From: Solanum dulcamara
Lineage: Eukaryota; Streptophyta; Magnoliopsida; Solanales; Solanaceae
Assembly: GCF_947179165.1 (NCBI RefSeq)
Contig: NC_077242.1
Span: forward strand, 76,489,097 to 76,553,096
Length of the DNA: 64,000 bases
Direction of reading: 5' to 3'
The notes below the pieces were generated by a model. It worked only from the letters and a program-made list of their open reading frames with translations, was not told where the DNA came from and made no database searches. Of this stretch, positions 51,241 through 63,678 are shown one piece after another (the first letter of the stretch is position 1; each line of letters opens with the position of its first letter). Both the position numbers and the translations under genes were made by a program.

Positions 51241-51859
51241 GACAAAATTATACGTTTTAGGAGCATCTGGATGTTCATGAAGAAATTAAAGTAGGGCATG
51301 ATTAAGTAAACATTTCATTTTTGGATTGATACTCCAATATTGGACATTCATATTAGGGTTAAATTCATATTTGTGTCGATAAGTTTCATATTGAAGGGTT
51401 AAACAATTTTTAGCGTTCAAATTGAACTCGAGATATGTGGATAACGATGAAGAATATATATATATATACCACTTCACTACTGATTAATAATGAACAAGTA
51501 CATATATAACATTTCAACTTTAATATAATAATGATCGAATTTTCAACTATATTAATAATACGAAGGATCAATTATGATTTCAGAACGTAAATACAACTAC
51601 TCAAATGATAAACCAAAGAGAAATGATGAACTATTGAAAGTAAAAACTAGGGGTAAATAAAGAAGCGTTATAAGAATACATTTTTTGCTTCACGAATATT
51701 ATTTTCTTCTTCTTGGTTTCTTTTTCAGGGATCTCAAAGGGTATCAATAACAGACCAAGATGATGTACAAGATGCGGATGTATTGAAGTTTTGAGACACT
51801 TTCAAGGAAGAAGACTTCTCTCGTAGAACCTTTAACCAACACTTGGCACTCAAGATAAA

Positions 51860-53880
51860 TGTAACACCCCAATTTTTTTTTGTCAAGACTGTAACCATTC
51901 TTCATATGCGTTGTACCACCCCCTAAAACGTTATATGTGGTGTTTCAAATCTCGATGAAAATGATACTTCTTCTATATTTTGGACATAATTTTTCATAGA
52001 TTAATCCAAATTATGTGGTGTTTCAAATTTTTGAATAACTCCAACGACATTACCTACAACTTTCATGAAGACCATATATTAAGATTCAGTGGACACATAG
52101 GTCAAATAAATTAATTTTTGTAAGACATGGTGTTGTGACGAAATGGAGTATTTGTAGAAGAAAAATCATATCTCACAGTTGGATGCTCCAAATCGGTTGA
52201 TTCTTGAACAACATGAAAGTATACTAATAGATATACAATTCATATGAAGATACCAAATCATAATTAGGAAGTTATCTTGTTCAAACGCAGCTCCAAAAAA
52301 GGATATTTCGTTAAAAGAAGGTTCATCTTACCAACCATGGAAATATCTAGATCCATTTGACATCACCCATGACATCAATAGTCCTTCATTTGACATCATA
52401 GATGAGATCACAATCCTTCATTGAATTTTCAAGATCATCTTTTGTAATTATTTTTATTTATTGTCAGGTTCTTCCTCAACATCTATAAATACCCACCTTA
52501 TTTTCTCATTTTATTGATCAAGCTTTCTCAAGCAACTCTTTTATGTATACATTTCTTTACTTATTCTCAAATATAGTTTTAGTTTTTAGTAGTGTATAAA
52601 TAGTATTCCGGTGATTCTTATACTCCGGATAGTACACAAAACGCTCCGACAAGAAGAAAAGGCTAGGGGTTCAAGAGTGGTTATTGAGTTCTTCAATTTA
52701 GAGTAAAGATTCGAATTTCAAGTATGTAAGGCTATTCATAGCATTAGTTTGAGTTCGTACATGCGCCCAATAGTTAAATTCATCGTAATTGAGTTATAGT
52801 TGAGTTTTACCTAAATCTTGAATTCTAAATGAATTAATTCTTCTACTATTCAGTTAGATGTATTTATGCAATGAGATTATTATTATTTTTATCTCTCATA
52901 TTATTGGAATTATTGTTCATGGCTACTTTCCCATGAACCCTAATTGATTTGATATTTATGAATATTTTTACACGTGTTTTGAGTAAAGATGTTAGCTTTT
53001 AATATTTATTGACAAAAATATTGATTTGCATTATTACTATATGTGTATTTTATTGAGTTTTGAAAGAGCAAAAGAATTGAGTTTAAATAAATTTGAGTAA
53101 ATGATGTTTTGAGCAAGATGTTTTGATGAGATGTAAATAATGTTTTGAAGTGTAATGAATGATGAAGAGGTAATAAGATGAGTTTGATATTTTTCCAATA
53201 AGACTAGATAATGATGTTAATATGAGTACATATTTTGGGAGTAGTATTGAGCACCGAGTTTGGTAAGAGTTTAATTGACTCAAACTCTAGAACTACGTAG
53301 CCAGCGTAGGATGGAGGCTATACCTCTTAAATCCCAAAAAGAGGACTTTGATGATTAGATCCAAGATGGTGATGTCCTTTACCCTGGCAAGGTATTGGAT
53401 GGATGTGGCAATGACATCGCTTCGTTATATCATCACTCCCAACTGAGTAAGCATTTCTTATGATTATTACTTTAAAACTTGCATTACATATTGGTATTGA
53501 GTTCTTAGCCCAGTCTTCCTAAAAAATGTTTATTGATATCTGTCCTTACTTTTTTGCCATTTTACATACTCATATATTCCATGTACTGACGTTATTCGAC
53601 CTGCATCCTTTTATGATGCAGATACAGGTGTTAGAGATCCTCAACAGGCGTATCGTTAAAGATCATTACTTTCCATCTATTTGGTGAGTCCTTCTTGTAT
53701 TCAAATGATCTCTTTATCCTTTTATTATTGTTGAGTATTCTGTTTCTTTTGAGGTAGCTATGGACATGTAATTGACACCGTCTAATAGTGTTACAGGCTT
53801 CATAGACAAGGTTTGATGGTGTAATTAGAGTAGTTCTCTTTTGAAACTACTTTTTCTAAGGATTATTTCTTTTATTTGAC
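51860..53880 (+). mobile_element. Nested family 3 / family 2 LTR fragments
   Basis: A family 3 start (51860) is interrupted at 51912 by a family 2 start (TGTACCACCCCCTAAAACG), as at 42307. Family 2 similarity runs to about 52730; from there sequence resembling family 3 internal LTR parts continues (53225-53700 parallels 37560-38160, including GATGCAGATACAGG and CTGGCAAGGTAT). Confidence 0.75.
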
Positions 53881-54695
53881 AATCACTCAATAGACAATCA
53901 CTCACATATCTTCAACCACGCATTCAAACCTAACATTTTAACCACCTTACGGCTCCCTTGAAGTACACATCACTTAAGAATTTTTTTCATGCTTACCTTA
54001 GCAGCTATACATCCACATTTTCATTAACTCCTACCAATATACTCTTACCTATCTATTGCACACAACAAAATTCCATTTATCTCTTCCTCCACATCCATAA
54101 CCCTAAATGGCATAAGCATACTTCAACCATCATAATACGGAACACCTACTCCTCCTCTATCTATCATGACTCATCTAATGTCATCAACCTCAAAACACAT
54201 AACCGACCTTGATAACTAGGTACTCTATCTCTCCCTTGGGGAAAAGCTTCTACTCTTATATTTCCTACCGATTCCTTGAACTTTGCCAATGACAGATCAA
54301 GGTATTGTTTGACTTAACATCTACTAACAAAGATGATTCGGACCCAATTTGCACCACCATAATCTAAACCACTCAACCTCAACCCCAATCTAGCCAACCG
54401 ATAAATATCCCTTACAACTCCCCCTTCCATTTATCAACATGAACCATACTCCCTATAAACAACCTACTAAGTGCACCGGCCACACATTGCCTTTAATCGG
54501 ATGAGAATGCACACTCATGTCATAAAACTCATTAGCCACGGGAGATGACTCGAGAGAAGGACTTTCTGAGTTGACATCTCTAACCCTCACAATAAGGTAA
54601 ATGTAACCCTTAGAAATCAACTTTCGGGCCTTAAGACAAGAGATAACCTACCCTTAAATACTAAATCATGATCATTCAATTATGGAATAGACATA
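53881..54695. other. Unassigned DNA, probably retroelement-derived
   Basis: It is C-rich on this strand, like the interior at 15376-19146, and lies directly beyond a minus-strand gag remnant. No coding motif was recognised. Confidence 0.45.
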
Positions 54696-55262
54696 TTAGG
54701 GAATTAAAACTTTATTCAATGAGTTCAAAAATCTAAAGAAGCAAAAGGTGCATGCAACCAATACATACCAATCATTATCATAATCAGAGAAAACTCGTAA
54801 CATACCGAATGAAGTAGCCTGTGCCATCTCCCTTCCTCTTTTAATATCCACTAGGCAATCCCTCATATTATGTCCCGTATCCCCACACTTGTAGAAACCC
54901 TCCTTACCAGCCAAGCATTCTCCTTGGTGAGTCCTACCACACCTTTCACAAGAGAAAAATGACATCTTTCCTTGTTAGGCCTAGATGCCGGGGTATTAAC
55001 AAAAGATTGACCACTATCAGTTCGTGCCCTCTTGGAGTCCCTAGATTTCTCCCGTATAGTACTCATTTTACTCTCTCATTTCCTTTTCTTTCTACCCGCA
55101 TTCACATGATTTACCTTTTGTTGATTCAGCTGAGTTGTCATAGCTCGAGCCAATAATAGGATGGCATCACGAAATTCTGCATTAGTCATTTGTTCGGCTA
55201 GAGGATCATTAGGGACTTGTTCCTTATTAGCATCAACCCTCCTTGAATTGGAGCCTCGAGAG
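54696..55262 (-). pseudogene. Ty3/Gypsy gag remnant with zinc knuckle, minus strand
   Basis: Reading leftward, an N-terminal gag piece (NDPLAEQMTNAEFRDAILLL, then ARAMTTQLNQQ) is followed by a stop, then RDSKRARTDSG, and a frameshifted zinc-knuckle part with CERCGRTHQGEC and FYKCGDTGHNMRDC. The first Cys of the second knuckle is Tyr, and the central capsid part is missing. It is head-to-head with the gag fragment at 55312. Confidence 0.85.
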
Positions 55263-55311
55263 CTGGAGGAACTTAGTCCTTTTTAATTCGTGCATTTATA
55301 CGTTACAGACC

Positions 55312-55746
55312 ATGCCTCCTAAACGTACAATCATTCAGAGGAACACTGCCAGCACTGAGGTTCCACAATCAGAGATGCCTCCACCAAGAACTAGGGGTCG
55401 ACCTGTAAGGTCTACTAAGGTACCCCAAATACCTACTGTTCATACCATTCCTACTTCAGAGGTAAAATTCAGAGGAGCTATTGCCATTCTCACTCAACCG
55501 GTAGCTGTCCAGATGGGTAACCATAGTTCACCAACTCCTAGCTCTAGCACTAAAGAGTCGTCTTCCACCACAAAGATTAGAGATTTTCTGAGGATGAACC
55601 CGTCAATCTTCACAGGGTCTAAGGTTGAGGAGGATCCTCAAAATTTCATTGAAGAGATGTGGAAGATCTTGAAAGCGATGCATACTACCGAAGTTGAGGG
55701 TATTGAGTTGGTTTCGTACCAGGTCAAGGATTTGGCTAAGGATTAT
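55312..55746 (+). pseudogene. Ty3/Gypsy gag N-terminal fragment fused to duplicon 3
   Basis: The frame starts MPPKRTIIQRN and includes STTKIRDFLRMNPSIF, KVEEDPQNFIEEMWKIL and GIELVSYQVKDLA, the N-terminal half of gypsy gag. At about 55735 the sequence switches into duplicon sequence within TTGGCTAAGGATTATC, a string also present at 30487, and a stop follows at 55756. It is uninterrupted up to that point but far too short for a working gag. Confidence 0.9.
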
Positions 55747-58066
55747 CTGAATTCATAATTTTTGATATAGAGTAAAATTATATGGTGAAATTGTTTTATA
55801 ATATTATTATTTATTTGTATATTTTTTTTATTGTTATTGTGAAATATTGTTATAAATAATACCTAATATGATATAACATAAAAAACGATTTCAAAAAAAA
55901 ATTAATTGTCTTAGTAAAATATTATTATAGAAAGATATGATTATATACATAAAAACCTACTAAAATATCAATAATACTAAAATAAAATAAAATAAAATTT
56001 CAAGATGTGTCTTAGGGTAAATATATCATTTCAATGAAATCTTTGTGATTGGACATATGGTTTAATAATAGAGAAATATGGTAAGGTAGTTTTGGTTTCG
56101 TGAGAAGTGATTTAACACCTTTTTAACTTATTAATTAGTTGATTGCGAAATTCTTTAAAGTGAGACTATCCATTATGGATTCGTATTAGTCGGACTCCAA
56201 AGTAGGTATTATGAATAGTGGATGAAAAAGAAAAAAAAACTTAATTCTTAGTTTAACATCATCGTGAATTGTAGTGAGATGAATAAAATTTCTCTATTCT
56301 TATCCGAATTATAAATAAATAAATAATATGTGTTACATATGCTATTACTTTCATTGAATATTTGCTAATATAGACTGAAATTTTGTATGGTACCCAAGTC
56401 ATTTAAAGATTTAATATTAAAATAGACAAATACACAATAATTAAAGGGAAAATTGAACATTTTCTCTAATAAAATTGGTAGCAACTCAAGGCCCAATCTA
56501 ATATTCATTCTCATGGGCCATATTCAAATTTATTGGACCTACATATCACAAAATCTTTTAAACTTTTTAAAATTCCGTATTTAATGAAGTCACTTCAATT
56601 TTCGACTTTCCTTTGTCAGGATCCAGTCAAGAATATTGAGAAATAAAACCATCCGATTTGATTTATTTCTCAATACTATGAGATGATCATCTTAGGACGA
56701 TCCCAAGCAACAGCTACCCTTCAAACGCGGGAATTTCTCACTCTTTTTTCGACAAGTTGCCTACCTACTTTCTTTTTCAGCCAAAAAATAAAGAATGACG
56801 AATTAATTAATATCTTACAGTAAAGTCTAAAGTTACTCCAACAAAATTTATTAAAATTTACAGAATAGCTAGGTTTAAATTTTTTTTCTCACTTGAATGT
56901 TAAAAACGTGTTTATTGATGTACTAAAAATTGAAAAAAATCAAGCACTACTAACACGTGAATTGTGATTCTGTCATTTGGCAACAGATAAGGTTGTTCAT
57001 TTGGATATTCATGAAGAGAGTAGGGATGATATTACATACTATTTATTTTGATTTCACACTCGATATTTAGCACTTCTATTAGGGTACAATTAAGTTTGTA
57101 TTCGTACATAGATGTCTCACATTGAAATGGATAAAATACTTCCTATCAAAAGCTATTTTAGCCATGACTCAAACCTGAAATCTCTAATGTATTCTGCCCT
57201 TATTAATTAAAAAGTATTTTTTACTTGAATATTCTGAACATATCTATTGGAAAACTATTAATATTACTCACGAAATACAAAAAAATCAAGTTAATGTAAA
57301 TATGATTTCGTACTAAAGATTCAAATCTGAAATCTCTTATATTTGAATAGATATATTGAGAGTGCAAACAATTATATATATATATATATATATATATACA
57401 CCAATCTAATGTAGTAATAAAGTTCTTTGTTTAGGTGGGTGATAGTTGGTGGGATGAAATAAAGCAAGTATCAAACACCGAATGAAATATCAAATAGAAA
57501 AATAAAACTTAATGACCATGAGGAACATGCTATTTTTTTAATCTTATAAGTAGCTCATTTGGTTGGCTACCTGAACTTTTATCTTATTGGTGAGATTTCG
57601 ATTCCCCACCTTATAATCTCGTAACTCATTTTTCCTTTCTCTTCCCCCAACTTAAAAAAAAAGAAGCAAAAGAAGAGAAACATTTATTTTTGATTTCTCA
57701 CTCGATATTAGATACTCGCATTAAGGCATGATTAAATTCGTATTACAGAGAGATCACAACTCTAAATTGCAATTTTTTTTTTGTTGGTGATGATTCAATT
57801 TTTCAATGGGTACCCCCCTACCCCCAAAAAAAGTTTTTTAAAAAAAACGAAAAGAAAGAAGAACATGTTTATTGTGTTTCTAATATATCTCCAAGAATTA
57901 AGAATACCAACAACCATTGCTTCACATATTATAGGCCCACTAAATTTTATCTTTTTTTGGTCTTAGTCTTATTTCACTGCCTATAAATTACCTCCATTGT
58001 GTTACTATTTATTCACAACTCTAAATTGCAATCTTCCTTATTATTAAAAAAAAAGAAACATTTCCA

Positions 58067-58804
58067 ATGGCTCGTTCCATTTTCTTCATGACATTTCTGG
58101 TCTTGGCAATGATGCTCTTTGTTGCCTATGGTTTGTCTTCCATCATTTATTCCACTAAAACCTTATAAAATAAAATAATATGTAAAATTACTCTATTTTT
58201 CTTGGTCAAAATATTAAGTACTATATTTCTTGGTCAAAATATTAAGTATAAACGAAAAAAATAAAATAGAAGAGGGGTATGATCTCTAATTCTGTTTTGA
58301 AATCATAATTAAAAATAATGTAACTAAGTAGGCAGCGAATCGTTCAAATGAAGCCTAGAATAGTGAATTGATACATGCTTTAAAGCTATTTGTATATGTT
58401 TGACAACTATAAAAAACCTTGAAATAATTTGTTTGCTAATATTCCTCTAAAGATTATATGAGCAATATTTCTTTTGATTACGTCTCTATCTTATTCTAAC
58501 ATTTGTTTCTAATATTTGTTACTACTTGTGAATGATTGTAGAGGTGCAGGCTGAGAAGAATGAGCACATTTGCAAATCAGTAAGCCAAACTTTCCCAGGA
58601 ATATGTATTACCAACTATCCATGTAGAAAAGCTTGTCTCACTGAGGGATTTACAGATGGTCATTGTAGCAAAATCCAAAGAAGGTGCCTATGCACTAAGC
58701 CATGTGTATTTGAGAAAATTTCAAATGAAGTTGAAACAACTTTGGGTGAGGAAGCAAAAACTCTAAAGGAAGCTTTGCTTGAAGAAGAGATTATGATGGA
58801 GTAA
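58067..58804 (+). CDS. Class II plant defensin with C-terminal propeptide (E-type, intact, duplicon 3)
   Basis: Exons are 58067-58130 and 58542-58804 with a 411-bp GT-AG intron; the product has 108 residues. The signal peptide differs slightly (IFFMTF for ICFMAF). The mature part begins near QAEKNEHICKS, has all eight cysteines with family spacing, the conserved FPGIC and GHCSK motifs, and ends CLCTKPCVFEKIS before an acidic propeptide ending EEEIMME. It is the closest of the set to tomato TPP3-like proteins in this C-terminal region. TATA is at 57982 and AATAAA signals lie about 40-50 bp after the stop. The full upstream block of the duplicon, lost from the 49710 gene, is retained here. Confidence 0.95.
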
Positions 58805-59218
58805 TTAAGTGAGACTAAGGATTTGAGTGTCAAAAACAAAATAAATAAAGTGTTGCCTTTTCTTGAAAAGGTAGCTTATAATGTTGTCTTATTGGCCTTT
58901 AGTAGCCATTTGAGACATTAAATAAGTTGTGACACATTGTTAATCCTTTTGAAATCTTGTATCGAGTTTATGTATGTTTTAATGAAAAATGATTGACTAC
59001 GATATTTAACTTTATGTATGAAATATGTATTACGTTTATTTAATCACTTTCTATCATAATTCGTTTTCTGACGAATTATAGAGTGACCCGAAGCTGGAGC
59101 TAGTCTTCAAATGCACATGAAACTTATTCACTCTGTTTTAGAAGAAATATACCCTCAAATCTTCTCTTTTGATGAAAAAAAAGGATGAATAAGATAACAT
59201 TTTAAAGTAAAGTCTTTT

Positions 59219-59220
<2 letters not shown>

Positions 59221-59273
<53 letters not shown>
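59221..59273. repeat. (TA)n microsatellite
   Basis: About 26 TA units lie here, where the equivalent site in duplicon 2 (50868-50879) has only about six. Confidence 0.95.
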
Positions 59274-59278
<5 letters not shown>

Positions 59279-61122
59279 TAGCCCAACAAAATTTGTCACA
59301 ATAATTTAGAGAGCAGATAGGGTTAAGAAGTCTCAGTATTTGTTTTTCCTCTTGAATATTAAAAATGTTTCTATTGATGAAATATTAATAGAGATGTACA
59401 AATATTGTCATTTGGTAACATATAAAGTTGTACGGATCAAAAAAGATTATGGTGGAGTGGTAAGTACTTCTCCATCTTTAATCAATAAACACGTTTTTCT
59501 GATTCACACTTATTGACTTGTCAATAAACATGTTTTTTATTCACATTTATTTTAGGATAAAAGAGATAAATATATCTCTCGACTTTGCGTTTTCTAGCAT
59601 TATATCTTTATCGTCTAACACATAATGCATATATACCCTCATCGTCTAATAAATAATGTATATTTATCCTATTTATTAACATGCTGAATTAAAAATAATA
59701 ATCTTAAAACTGATTTTTATTTTCTAAAAATAGCACGTGACTTAAAAAATTACCTAATTCTTTTTTTGAACCCCCCCTCCCCAAGACCCTACCCAATTAG
59801 ATGTTGTTTAATCTGTATTATTAAGACACTTAAAACAATAACTTTACAGAACTTCGTAATAAACAACAAAGTTGAAAGTGATTTTCAAAATCAGAAAGTT
59901 AAAACCAATAAAAAAATATAATCTGCAACATAATAGAAACAATATTGAAAATAAGAAAATTGAGCTCATTGAATGCACATTGAATCATTAAGGAAATTAT
60001 TACCCTCAAGTATCTGAGGTTAATGAAATATATCTTCTCAGAATAGAACAATCTTACACAATGATGCATTGATACCTAAAACTACCGTGTCAGCAAACCA
60101 CCCAAAGGCAGTAAAGTACACTAAAATTTGTTTGTGCAAAAGAAAAAGAAGGTCTATAAATTGTTATTTTAAAATTAGAGGAAACAAAGAATAGTGTGAA
60201 CAAGTGTTTATTGTGCCTTATTGAAAATGTTACAATCCTTTGAAAAAGTCACAAACCTTCGAAAATGTCACATAAATGTGCCAAATATTTTCCAAATCTA
60301 CTACAAATCGTATAAAACTTATTATGTTTAATAAGTAAAGAAAAATACATATGTATTAATTAATATAGGGCCTTTATCTGATTGAGGGATAAAAAATTTC
60401 CTAATTATCTACCATTTTAGAAAACTTAGAAAATAATTGAATAAGCTAGAATATTCAAAATTTTGAATAATGTATTGAAAATAAATATAAAAATTAAAAA
60501 TTATAAAAATACATCACTAAGTTTGATATTGTAGAAGTTTATATCACATTTCATATTCAAAGAGAAATATAATCATTTTAAATTTAAGAATATGAAAAAT
60601 GTATTATACCATATTTTTTTAAAAATGTATCTTAGAATGAGCTTTAAATTTATATGAAAAAGTTACTAATTAAAATAAAGACATTTTCCAATTCAAATTT
60701 AAGAATAGTATTTTTTTTTGGTGGAATTCATGCCTAGCAAGTGCTTTATTTCTTAAAAGTGAATTTTGTTTTACATGAATTTAAATTAATTGTGCTTCAA
60801 CTCAAACTCCAAAACTTCTATCATCTTCAACTTCTCAACAAAATATGAAAATCCGTCACACAAATAAACCAAATATGACTCGAGGCTACTATCGAGAGGA
60901 GTAAAACAGTAATTTATCAAGAATTTTCGAAAATGACCCTCAATTAGGATCATTGCATTCACATATTATTGGCCCACTAAATATTATGTTTTTTGGTCTT
61001 AATCATATTTCACTGCCTATAAATTACCTCCATTGCTTTATGGTTTATTCACAACTCTAAATTCCAATCTATCTTATTATTAAAAAAACATTTCCATTCT
61101 CTTTTACTCATTCAAAGAGACT

Positions 61123-61776
61123 ATGGCTCGCTCCGTTTGCTTCATGACATTTCTTGTCTTGGCAATGATGCTCTTTGTTGCCTATGATTTGTCTTCCATC
61201 ATTTATTCCTTCATAAAAATATTCTCAATTAAACAATTCTTCTTTTTATAAACGAAAAATATAAAATAGAAGAGGGTTAGGATCTCTAATTTTGTTATGA
61301 AATCATAATTAAAAAAGAATGTAACTAAGTAGGAAGCGAACCGTTCAAATGAAACCTAAAGAATAGTGAATTGATAAATGCTTTAAAGTTATCTGCTATG
61401 TTTGACAACTATGAAAAATCTTGAAATAATTTATTTATTTATATTCCTCTAAAGATTATATGAGCAATATTTCTTTCGATTACGTCTCTATCTTATTCTA
61501 ACATTTAATTTGTAACTACTTGTGAATGATTGTAGAGGTGCAAGCTCAGTACATTTGCAAATCAGTAAGCCAAAAATTCAAAGTAATATGTGTTACCAAC
61601 TATCCATGTAGAAAAGTTTGTCTCACTGAGGGGTTTACAGATGGTCATTGTAGCAAACTCCAAAGAAGGTGTCTATGCACTAAGATTTGTGCACTTCAAA
61701 TAAAGAAATAACTTTGGGTGAGGAAGAAAAAAATCTAATTGAAGATGTGCTTGAAGAAGAGATTATGATGGAGTAA
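61123..61776 (+). pseudogene. Class II defensin pseudogene (duplicon 3, F-type)
   Basis: Exon 1 is 61123-61186 and exon 2 starts at 61536. The intron's first base is A, so the donor is AT instead of GT (61187-61188). In exon 2 a 10-bp deletion near 61697, relative to the 34979 gene, shifts the frame and ends translation at 61709-61711, removing the acidic propeptide whose remains run to the old stop at 61774-61776. All eight cysteines survive, but the conserved Gly of the FxGIC motif is Val. Two independent faults make correct product unlikely; a cryptic donor at 61191 would shift frame. Promoter TATA (61018) is intact, so an aberrant transcript is possible. Confidence 0.92.
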
Positions 61777-62618
61777 CTACGTGAGATTAGGGATTTTGAA
61801 TGTCAAAAAAACAAAATTAATAAAGTGTTGCCTTTTCTTAAAAAGGGGTAGCTTATAATGTTGTGTTATTGTCGTATAGTAGCCATTTGACACATTAAAT
61901 AAGTTGTAACACATCATTAATCCTTTTGAAATCTCGTATCAAGTTTATGTATGTTTTATTAACAACTTATCGACTAAGATCGTTAATCTAATGTATGAAA
62001 TATGTATTTCATTTATTTGATCGCTTTCTATCACGATTCATTTTGTGAACACTCTTTAATAAAAATTACTTACATTCATGAATCGAAGTCGAGACTCAAG
62101 ACCTGTGGATAATGATGAAGCAGTACATATATACCACCTCACATCTGATTAATAATGAAGGAGTACATATATAACAGGTCAACTTTGATATAACAGTGAC
62201 CGAATTTCAAAAATATCAATAATACGAAGGATCAATTATGATTTCATAACGTAAATACAACTACTCAAATAATAAACCAAAAAGAAATGCAAAAATATTG
62301 AAAGTAAAAACTAGGGGTAAAGAAAGAAGGGATATGAGAAACTTAAAATGAGAGAAAGGGAGAGAGTGAAACACACATTTTTCTCATAATACGCATAAGC
62401 CTTTTCTTTTAATCCCCTTGTCCCTCTTAACCAGTTGTCAATTGGGTCTGGATCCCAAATAAAAAATTTTCGCAATAAATTTTCGTAGTGCTGGAAATTA
62501 ACTGCGAGAAAAATAAATTTAGAAAAAAGGTAATTTTATGATGAATCTTTGTGAGTACAATTCTGTTGTTCTCTTGATTCTTTTCTCCTAATATGTTTCC
62601 GCAATTCGAGGACCAACA

Positions 62619-63678
62619 TGTAACACCCCAAAATTTTTCGTCAAGACTCGAACCATTCTTCATATGCATATAGACTCGAACCAGATGACTTTTAATTGTA
62701 TATATGAGTTACTATCAATTCCTAAGTATTTGAAGTATATTAGAAGTGAATTATGGTCATAAGGAACTTCTAGTACTAAGTTGAGTTGAAAGATCCTTTA
62801 CCGATTAAGTTTTCATATAAGATCTTCTAAGGGTCAACTTCAAATGACCATAACTTTCATAATATTAAGAGATAGGTGGGACATGTCCAATCAAATTAAA
62901 GGTCTTTGAATCCTCTTTCCAAATCCACCAAGTTTGCCGCATTACGAGTTCAGAGTAAAGAGTTATGACTATTTTACTAATGATTGTCAAATAAAATATA
63001 TTACGACCCGTAGAAGATATTATGACCTGGAGTGACGACCCATAGGAACAAGTTACGAACCGTAGAAATGTTTACGGGTATTAAACATTGGTCATAAACA
63101 AAGATAAGAGGCTCATTTTTTTTTAGCTTTTTCTAAGGGTTGGCAAGACGAATTGGGTCTACAACCGGTAAACATTTTGACGACCCGAAAGAGTGATTCG
63201 TAGGGACTTCTTATGAGGGATTGTTTGGTGTTTTCCCATCCTTGTCAGATCAAAACCTTAACATTTCGGGACTATTTTGAGTTCCTTATCTGTACCCTAT
63301 ACGAGTATACCCTCATTTAACGCTTAGTTTATTTGAGAGCAAAGATTGGAGAAGAGAAAGAAGCTAGGGTTCAAGCGTTTACTCCTATCTTCCAAACTTT
63401 TGATTTCCCTTCGAGTTACAGGTATATAAGGCTGCTCATAACATGGATTGAATTCACCCATGTGCCCTACATGTTCTTTGAGTTGAATATTCATATGAAT
63501 TGAATTTTCTTGATAGATCTATGTCATAATGAGTTTTTACATCTACTAACTTGATTTTGTTATGTTGATGTTGATGAGTTGAGAAATTGATAAATGCTTC
63601 ATGTCTTCATTCCCATGAACCCGAGTTGATTCCTATATTAAAACATTCTTATACTATGGTTGAGTCTAAGAGTTAATT
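62619..63678 (+). mobile_element. Family 3 LTR, 5' part, interrupted by family 2
   Basis: It starts TGTAACACCCCAAAATTTTTC after GAGGACCAACA, as at 36477, and follows that copy to about 37255. A segment at about 62862-63160 with repeated ACGACCCGTAG / ACGACCCATAG motifs is missing from the 36477 copy. Confidence 0.82.

Larger units (their letters stand above)
44577..51680 (+). repeat. Defensin duplicon 2, rearranged
   Basis: Order relative to duplicon 1: 44577-44965 equals about 30485-30870; 44985-45300 and 45975-46240 equal 29650-29990 and 30070-30480; 46240 onward equals 30485 onward again. It then holds a dead E-type exon at 48716, a jump at about 49468 back to an E-type promoter, and an intact E-type gene at 49710. 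The F-type gene and its spacer are missing; F-type downstream sequence resumes at about 51420-51680. Confidence 0.82.
55735..62618 (+). repeat. Defensin duplicon 3
   Basis: It starts with the same block as 30485 and 46240, carries a roughly 130-bp deletion near 55985, then holds an intact E-type gene (58067), a truncated SINE (59449), the spacer shared with 33660-34800, and a broken F-type gene (61123). It best preserves the inferred ancestral order E-type then F-type. Confidence 0.85.
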
